From Dehalococcoidales bacterium (lineage in GTDB: Bacteria; Chloroflexota; Dehalococcoidia; Dehalococcoidales; Fen-1064), in NCBI GenBank assembly GCA_020342155.1, contig CP070842.1:348788-395700 (forward strand): 46,913 nt of DNA, given 5' to 3'. This document shows, one piece after another, positions 41,535 to 46,913 of this stretch. The translations under genes were made by a program, and so were the position numbers. How positions within the stretch are numbered: the first letter of the stretch is position 1; each line of letters opens with the position of its first letter. Below the pieces are notes generated by a model. The model saw only the letters and a program-made list of their open reading frames with translations, was not told where the DNA came from and did no database searches.

Positions 41535-42618
41535 TATTTTCTCCGTAGAGATAGTAGGCGGAGCAACTACCTTCCGAAGATACCATACAGGGACCAACCG
41601 GGTGTTCCGGATTGCACACCCGACGGAAGAGCTTGCAGTCGAGCGGAGTCTTGACTCCGCGCAGGATGTCACCACAGAGGCATCCTTCTGGTTCACGTGG
41701 AGGTGGTAACTCAATCTCGAAAGCAACCTCAGCGTCGAAGCTTCGGTACTCTTCCCTCAACCTTAGCCCGCTCTCAGGAACTGCCCCGATTCCCCTCCAT
41801 CTGGCCTCACAATACTCGAAGACCGTCCACATTGTCTCAAGAGCTCGCTCATTCCCCTCCGGCTTCACCCCGCGACGATAGGCTATTTCTACCGCTGGCT
41901 CCCCCCTCTCAATCTGCGCCACCAGCATATCGACACACTGGAGAACATCAAGGGGTTCGAAGCCGGATACCACGCAGGCAATACCGTAGTCACGCGGTAA
42001 AAAGTCATACGGGCGTGAGCCAATGACGGCACTGACGTGCCCGGGGCAGACCAGACCATCGAGTCGCACTTCACCCGAGTCAAGTAACGCCTTTATCACC
42101 GGAGGACACATCTTGTGCATTGATAACACACAGTAATTACTGACTCCTTCCCGTGAGGCCTCCAGAACTGAAGCGGCGATAGTAGGTGCGGTCGTCTCAA
42201 AGCCGATGCCAAGCATAACCACAGACTTATCTGGATTACGCTGCGCGATACGGATGGCATCGAGAGCCGAGTAGACTATCCGGACATCACCACCCTCAGC
42301 CCTGACCCCCTGCAAGCTGGAATAGCTGCCAGGCACCTTCAGCATGTCACCAAAAGTAGCGATAATAACATCCGGAAGGAGAGCTAGAGCAATCGCCTTG
42401 TCCAGGTCAGCATTGGCCGTGACACAGATCGGGCAGCCGGGACCCGAAAGCATCTCAATCGTAGACGGCAGAAGTTGACGGATACCGTGCCTGAAGATGG
42501 TGACGGTATGTCCCCCGCAGAACTCCATTAGCCTGACGGGCTTTTTCGACCGCCGATGAATCCGGTCAACCAGCCGCTTGCCCAACTCACTATTACGGTA
42601 CTCGTCGACGAACCTCAT
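41521..42618 (-). CDS. hypD: Hydrogenase maturation protein HypD
   Basis: A 365-residue FeS scaffold on which the Fe(CN)2CO unit is built. Conserved Cys motifs are EFCGGHTVTIFRHG (about 33), GPGCPICVTA (about 60-69), HKMCPP and the C-terminal cluster region CLCGDILRG...CKLFRRVCNP...GPCMVSSEGSCSAYY. Normal length; 12 bases after hypC. Confidence 0.95.
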   Translation of the reverse strand: MRFVDEYRNSELGKRLVDRIHRRSKKPVRLMEFCGGHTVTIFRHGIRQLLPSTIEMLSGPGCPICVTANADLDKAIALALLPDVIIATFGDMLKVPGSYSSLQGVRAEGGDVRIVYSALDAIRIAQRNPDKSVVMLGIGFETTAPTIAASVLEASREGVSNYCVLSMHKMCPPVIKALLDSGEVRLDGLVCPGHVSAVIGSRPYDFLPRDYGIACVVSGFEPLDVLQCVDMLVAQIERGEPAVEIAYRRGVKPEGNERALETMWTVFEYCEARWRGIGAVPESGLRLREEYRSFDAEVAFEIELPPPREPEGCLCGDILRGVKTPLDCKLFRRVCNPEHPVGPCMVSSEGSCSAYYLYGENNGNG

Positions 42619-42630
42619 ATCTTGCCCGAC

Positions 42631-42855
42631 CTAGCCATCTAACCCGGAAGCTACTTCTTCCAAGAGCTTGAGTGTCTCCTTAGCTTCATCTTCGTCAATG
42701 ATGTTTATCGAATAGCCGGTATGGAGCAGTACGTATTCGCCCGGTTTTACATCCGGGGTGAGCCAGATACTTATTTGACGACTCACCTCACCGAATTCGA
42801 CTTCAGCCGAGAGACCATCCACCGACATAACCAGGGCAGGGATAGCGAGACACAT
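42631..42855 (-). CDS. hypC: Hydrogenase maturation chaperone HypC
   Basis: A 74-residue chaperone beginning MCLAIPALV; the N-terminal Cys2 binds the Fe unit and the large-subunit precursor. The PGEYVLLHTGYSINII segment (about 37-52) is typical of the family. Its start overlaps the hypF stop. Confidence 0.93.
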   Translation of the reverse strand: MCLAIPALVMSVDGLSAEVEFGEVSRQISIWLTPDVKPGEYVLLHTGYSINIIDEDEAKETLKLLEEVASGLDG

Positions 42856-45200
42856 CAGGAAATCCTTCCTTCCTCAGCGAAATTGGCAATGACCGCCTGT
42901 CCCAGTGAGACACCGCCGTCATTGGTAGGCACTTTACCATGAGTCAATACAGACAACTCCGCTGCTTCCAAGGCCGCCGTTGTCAGTCTCAGCAAGAGGC
43001 GATTTTGAAAGACGCCGCCACTTAAAGCCACTTTATTGATACCGGTCCTGCCAGCCAGGCTCTGGCACATCCGCAACACTACCTGAGCAATGGTGTTATG
43101 GAACCTGGCCGATATGACCTCCGGTGAAACACCACCTTTAAGATCGGTGATAATAGCCGTAAACAACTCTCCAAAGGAGACGACATCAACTCCACCCTGT
43201 CCGATGATAGAAAAAGGATAATGACCACCCTCACCTTCATCAGCGATTGCCTCAAGCTCAATGGCCGCCTGGGCCTCATAGTCTACCTGTCCCCTCACCC
43301 CAACTAGAGCCGCCACGGCATCAAATAACCGACCACAGCTTGAAGTCAGGGGCGTGTTTATTCCACTTGATATCTGTTTCTCGATTATGTCTGTTTCCTG
43401 GCTGTCTACGTATTGCATCAGGGGTAAATTATCATCCAGTGAATCTCTCCCTAAAATATGGAGGAGATAGCCGATAGCCATACGGTAGGGTTTTTTAATA
43501 GCTGTCTCCCCACCGGGTAGTGGTACATACTGGAGATGACCTAGTCTTTCAAAGCCCTTATAGTCCGTCAGCAGGAACTCGCCACCCCAGATGCAACCGT
43601 CCATGCCGAAGCCGGTACCGTCGAAAGCGACCCCGATAACCGACTCCTGAAGTCCATGATCAACCAGACAGCTAACGATATGGGCGTGGTGGTGTTGGAC
43701 AGGTACAAACGCTACACCGGATGACTCATCGACCAAATCTTTAGCGTACTTGGTGGACAGGTACTCAGGATGCATATCATAAGCAATAATCTCAGGCTGG
43801 ACACGAAAAAGTCTTTTATAAAGCTCAATAGTGTTTTCAAAATGTTCCAGGGTCTCCAGGTTCTCCATGTCCCCGATGTGCTGGCTCAGAAAAGCATGGT
43901 CATTCCGTGTTAGGCAGAAGGTGTCCTTCAACTCAGCGCCACAGGCCAGTACCTGCTTGGCTTCAAAGGGCAGGTGTATCGGATAAGGGGCGTACCCCCG
44001 GGCCCTCCGCACCAGCTGTGGTCTGTCTCTCTCCACGATCGCCACGCTGTCATCATACGTTGAATAGATGTCACGGTTATGCAGCAGGAAGTAATCGGCA
44101 ACACCCCCAAGCCTCCTCAAGGCCTCGTCATTGTCCCTGGCTATTGGCTCTTCGCTGAGGTTGCCACTGGTCATTACCAACGGCAATGCAGTCTCCCTCA
44201 GCAGGACGTGGTGCATCGGGGTATAGGGCAGCATTACCCCGAGGTGTTTTAAACCAGGCGCTACTGCCTTCGTGACCGTAGACTCAGATTTCCATTTCAG
44301 GAGTACGATAGGACTCTGGTGGGAGGTCAGCAGCTGTTTCTCAAGCACCGATACCTGGCAGTGCTCCTCTACCTCTTCAAGGGAAGTCAGCATTATGGCA
44401 AAAGGCTTGGAAGGACGTTGCTTCCTCTCCCGGAGCAACCTCACCGCCTTTTCACTGGTGGCATCACAGGACAGGAGAAACCCACCCAGCCCCTTAATAG
44501 CGACGATGTTACCCTCGCTGAGTAACCGGCTTGCTTCCAGTAGTACATCTTTCGTCTCAACTGTCCTACCCTTATTATCGACCAACTCCAGAGCAGGTCC
44601 GCAACGAGGACAGGCATTGGGCTGGGCATGAAAGCGACGGTTTAGAGGGTCGTCATACTCCTGCTGGCACTCAGGGCACATCTTAAAATGGCGCATCGTT
44701 GTTTTAGGGCGGTCATATGGCATATCCTCGATGATAGTAAAACGAGGACCGCAGTTGGTGCAGTTGGTAAATGGGTAGCGGTAGCGCCGGTCATCAGGAG
44801 AGAGAACCTCTTCAAGGCAGGCAGGACAGGTGGCCACATCCGGAGAGACAAGCTGGTATTTGCCCTCCTCCGAGATGCTTTCCAGTATCTCAAAGCTCTC
44901 GAATCCGACCGGTTTCTCTATAACGGCCGAGACACTCTCGATATGGGCCAGCGGCGGAGCAGTGCTTTCCAGGTCGACTAGGAATTGGTCAAGAGCCGCT
45001 TGTTCCCCCTCAACGTCTATCCTGACATCTTCCGAGGTATTGCAGACCCACCCTTTAAGGATATGCCGGGTGACAAGCTGGTAAACAAAAGGTCGGAAAC
45101 CAACTCCCTGCACCACCCCTCGAACACTGATTACCAACCTGACGATATTTTTAGAGCCTGCTGTCTTCTCTGGCACTGATGTCTTATTAGTCTTAACCAC
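42855..45200 (-). CDS. hypF: Carbamoyltransferase HypF
   Basis: A 781-residue protein that makes the carbamoyl precursor of the cyanide ligands. Its domains are an acylphosphatase (SVRGVVQGVGFRPFVYQL, about 25-45), a double zinc finger (CPACLEE...CTNCGP, CPECQQE...CPRCGP, about 115-215), a YrdC-like part (about 215-385) and a Kae1-like C-terminal part with VPVQHHHAHIVSCLVDHG (about 490) and GGVFQN. About 20 extra residues precede the usual start; an internal start is possible. First gene of hypFCDE. No hypA or hypB is present in this window. Confidence 0.95.
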   Translation of the reverse strand: MVKTNKTSVPEKTAGSKNIVRLVISVRGVVQGVGFRPFVYQLVTRHILKGWVCNTSEDVRIDVEGEQAALDQFLVDLESTAPPLAHIESVSAVIEKPVGFESFEILESISEEGKYQLVSPDVATCPACLEEVLSPDDRRYRYPFTNCTNCGPRFTIIEDMPYDRPKTTMRHFKMCPECQQEYDDPLNRRFHAQPNACPRCGPALELVDNKGRTVETKDVLLEASRLLSEGNIVAIKGLGGFLLSCDATSEKAVRLLRERKQRPSKPFAIMLTSLEEVEEHCQVSVLEKQLLTSHQSPIVLLKWKSESTVTKAVAPGLKHLGVMLPYTPMHHVLLRETALPLVMTSGNLSEEPIARDNDEALRRLGGVADYFLLHNRDIYSTYDDSVAIVERDRPQLVRRARGYAPYPIHLPFEAKQVLACGAELKDTFCLTRNDHAFLSQHIGDMENLETLEHFENTIELYKRLFRVQPEIIAYDMHPEYLSTKYAKDLVDESSGVAFVPVQHHHAHIVSCLVDHGLQESVIGVAFDGTGFGMDGCIWGGEFLLTDYKGFERLGHLQYVPLPGGETAIKKPYRMAIGYLLHILGRDSLDDNLPLMQYVDSQETDIIEKQISSGINTPLTSSCGRLFDAVAALVGVRGQVDYEAQAAIELEAIADEGEGGHYPFSIIGQGGVDVVSFGELFTAIITDLKGGVSPEVISARFHNTIAQVVLRMCQSLAGRTGINKVALSGGVFQNRLLLRLTTAALEAAELSVLTHGKVPTNDGGVSLGQAVIANFAEEGRIS

Positions 45201-45257
45201 ACACTGATTTTAACACGGAGCGAATGTAGGCGACAATCAGCTAAGAAAGATACTATG

Positions 45258-45893
45258 TCATCTTCTCCTGAACAGAAGACACGCCCCGCTATAACTATCC
45301 CAGCGTAAATCAATGAGAGCGAAGCGTGATAACTCGTCCAGCAGTTCCGGCATGGTAAAGAAGTGATGCGGTACCCCTTTGTCAGGGCCTTCATCCATCA
45401 CCATAGTACCGGGTTCAATTTCGACACCGCTATAGTATCGCATCGGCCCTAGCGGCTTACACGTACTCACAGTAACGAAAAGCCAACCACCAGGCTTCAG
45501 TACGCGGTGAATTTCCTCTATCGTCCGTCGGATTCCCTCAATGGGATTGTGATAAATGACCTGAATGACAATAACGGCACCAAAGAACTCATCATGCCAG
45601 GGGATTGCCGTCATATCAGCACAAACAAGCTCGGTGGCTAAGCCTACCTGTGCAAGTCTCTCCTGTGCCAAGCACAGACCTGTGCGGGCATTATCTAGTC
45701 CATATATTCGGTAGCCCAACTTGCTAAAATAGTAGAGATGCCGCCCGTCACCACACCCCAGGTCTAGTATCGTTTCTACATTATTTTTCTTAAAGAGTTC
45801 GTGAAGAAACTCTACTTCCTCATGGGGCGACTCCAAATTAAAAAAGGGGCCTTTACTGTAGAGCTTCTCCCAGCTCATAACTTCATTATCCAT
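45258..45893 (-). CDS. SAM-dependent methyltransferase (class I)
   Basis: A 211-residue Rossmann-fold methyltransferase from the start chosen here. Motif I is ILDLGCGDGRHLYYFSKLG, motif II includes YGLDNA, the AD-MTAIPW segment follows, and motif IV/V is HRVLKPGGWLFVTVS. This resembles small-molecule methyltransferases of the UbiE/TehB-like kind. The start at 45893 is preferred because AGGTGG lies nine bases upstream; a frame from 45929 adds 12 residues. Substrate unknown. It lies close behind the HhH-GPD-like gene. Confidence 0.8.
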   Translation of the reverse strand: MDNEVMSWEKLYSKGPFFNLESPHEEVEFLHELFKKNNVETILDLGCGDGRHLYYFSKLGYRIYGLDNARTGLCLAQERLAQVGLATELVCADMTAIPWHDEFFGAVIVIQVIYHNPIEGIRRTIEEIHRVLKPGGWLFVTVSTCKPLGPMRYYSGVEIEPGTMVMDEGPDKGVPHHFFTMPELLDELSRFALIDLRWDSYSGACLLFRRR

Positions 45894-45935
45894 GTTCAGT
45901 AACCACCTAACTTCCCCTTGGAATGCCACCCGGAA

Positions 45936-46904
45936 TCAGGTCCGAATCTCCCTTTCGAACCAGGGAATATGCTCGCTCTCCCTCCTCCAGAAAAGGTCTT
46001 CCCAGATATAATGCACCGCAAGCTGTTTGTATTTCCCGTACCTCTCAAAATATTGTAACAGCTCGTCCACCGGGGCAGGGTCTTCGGGGTTCCTGTCAAA
46101 GAATAGTTTGGAGTAAATCTTTTGTTCCCAGGGAGAAATATGATTGAAGAAGTCCCAGTGGTGAAAGACATCAAAGAGCAGATACCAGACAGTCGCCGGC
46201 CCGACTCCGTAAAGCTTCAGCAACTCCCTCACCTGCGTTTCCCTATCTTCTTTTCTCAACTCCTCTTCATCAATAAGGTCTTGAGCGAAATAATCATCAA
46301 TTCTCTTAATGAACTTGGCACGGTAGCCAATCTTTAAGGCCCGCAGTTCTTCTTCGCTGACTCCCTGCAGCCCCCCCGGACTCCAAAAACACCACAACTC
46401 TTTGCCCTCGAACTCGAGCGACGTCCCATAATTCTCCAGTAGGACCTGAAACATCTGTACGGACCTTCTTACCGTGGCATTCTGTAAAACTATCGCGATT
46501 ATCAAGTATTCATACAGTGAGCCCGAGTGGCCCGGTCGCATACCACGCAATCTTTGGATTATCGGTGCCAGTACTGTGTCCTTTTGAGAACTCCAGTAGA
46601 AGCCGGTTAAATCAAGGTCGATGTTATAGCGGTACCGGATTTCGCCTACAAGCGAATCGATAACATGCCGTGGAAGCTGTGCTTCAGAAAAAAGTTCCAG
46701 CATTATCTGGGGATTGTCCACCGTCCCACTATTCGCGAACTTCAGCCCCAAAGGTATCCCCTGCCAGTTCAGGGTCTGCCAGCGAGTCCCCGGTTCCCAT
46801 ATATTATCGCCCGACGTGAAATGGTCAGGCTTGTGGAACGTTGGGTCGAAGGCAAACGGTGCTGACGGGATAATCTCTAATGCGTTTGTCCTATTAAGAA
46901 TCAT
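45936..46904 (-). CDS. HhH-GPD-like DNA glycosylase-family protein
   Basis: A 322-residue protein related to AlkA/OGG-type base-excision glycosylases. The helical core begins near SLYEYLIIAIVLQNATVRRSVQMFQVLL (about 130-157). The helix-hairpin-helix is LLKLYGVGPATVWYLLF (about 247-263), close to the LPGVGPxTA pattern. After it, where AlkA has its catalytic Asp, the sequence reads FFNHISPWEQKIY, so Glu or no acid takes that place. It may remove alkylated or oxidised bases, or may have lost catalysis. The start lies nine bases from the window end, so the upstream context is missing. Confidence 0.65.
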   Translation of the reverse strand: MILNRTNALEIIPSAPFAFDPTFHKPDHFTSGDNIWEPGTRWQTLNWQGIPLGLKFANSGTVDNPQIMLELFSEAQLPRHVIDSLVGEIRYRYNIDLDLTGFYWSSQKDTVLAPIIQRLRGMRPGHSGSLYEYLIIAIVLQNATVRRSVQMFQVLLENYGTSLEFEGKELWCFWSPGGLQGVSEEELRALKIGYRAKFIKRIDDYFAQDLIDEEELRKEDRETQVRELLKLYGVGPATVWYLLFDVFHHWDFFNHISPWEQKIYSKLFFDRNPEDPAPVDELLQYFERYGKYKQLAVHYIWEDLFWRRESEHIPWFEREIRT

Positions 46905-46913
46905 AATCTTTCA

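Noticed and set aside
40527..41726. HypE with a long N-terminal extension
   Set aside because: The extra 64 residues lie inside hypD in another frame and have no family similarity; the normal HypE start MGTDDRILLAHGSGG is at 41534.
1..46913. CRISPR arrays, insertion sequences with transposase, rRNA genes
   Set aside because: No regularly spaced direct repeats, no transposase motif and no rRNA sequence were seen.

Overview
The window looks like a chromosomal segment of an anaerobic, selenium-using bacterium. It is most consistent with a Dehalococcoidia-like member of the Chloroflexota, but this is inferred from gene content and style: a T-box tryptophan operon, a Tat-exported selenocysteine formate dehydrogenase, uptake-type hydrogenase genes, MetV/MetF, and an RND pump with no adaptor or outer-membrane gene. 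Promoters of the form TTGACA-N17-TATNNT recur and are easy to read.

Layout. 1-1.2 kb: a chagasin-like lipoprotein under a Fur-box-like operator and two small basic proteins. 1.2-1.6 kb: a cluster of short GC hairpins resembling a miniature repeat element. 1.6-5.35 kb: a heterodimeric ABC exporter. 5.4-6.3 kb: a Gate-domain membrane protein. 6.4-7.4 kb: a two-gene operon in which both reading frames are interrupted by one in-frame TGA. 7.5-8.1 kb: a TPR lipoprotein. 8.2-16.1 kb: the minus-strand operon trpEGDCFB-trpS-trpA behind a tryptophan T-box. 16.2-21.4 kb: lexA, a zinc-ribbon protein, a CMD-family protein, an RND transporter and an AbrB-like regulator. 21.5-23.2 kb: a tyrosine integrase bracketed by tRNA-Gly fragments, plus an intact tRNA-Gly. 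23.3-31.0 kb: a formate dehydrogenase operon (fdhA with Sec, fdhB, an NrfD-like subunit, fdhE) with tatA, tatA/B, tatC and a YedF-like protein. 31.1-35.6 kb: tRNA-Sec, selB, selA and selD (itself with Sec). 35.9-40.4 kb: a [NiFe] hydrogenase, its maturation protease, metV and metF. 40.5-45.2 kb: hypF-hypC-hypD-hypE on the minus strand. 45.3-46.9 kb: a methyltransferase and an HhH-GPD-like protein.

How it fits together. The Sec genes (selA, selB, selD, tRNA-Sec) supply selenocysteine for FdhA, for SelD and, if the reading here is right, for two further proteins encoded at 6.5-7.4 kb. FdhE and the Tat genes serve assembly and export of formate dehydrogenase. The hyp genes mature the hydrogenase. 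MetV/MetF connect to one-carbon (Wood-Ljungdahl type) metabolism.

The most novel signal is the 6487-7428 operon. Its first gene is a C_GCAxxG_C_C-family protein with TGA at the first conserved Cys. Its second gene is an exported protein with TGA at the place where a lipobox would have its Cys. Hairpins resembling bacterial SECIS elements follow both TGA codons. All function statements rest on motif reading; no database search was possible.
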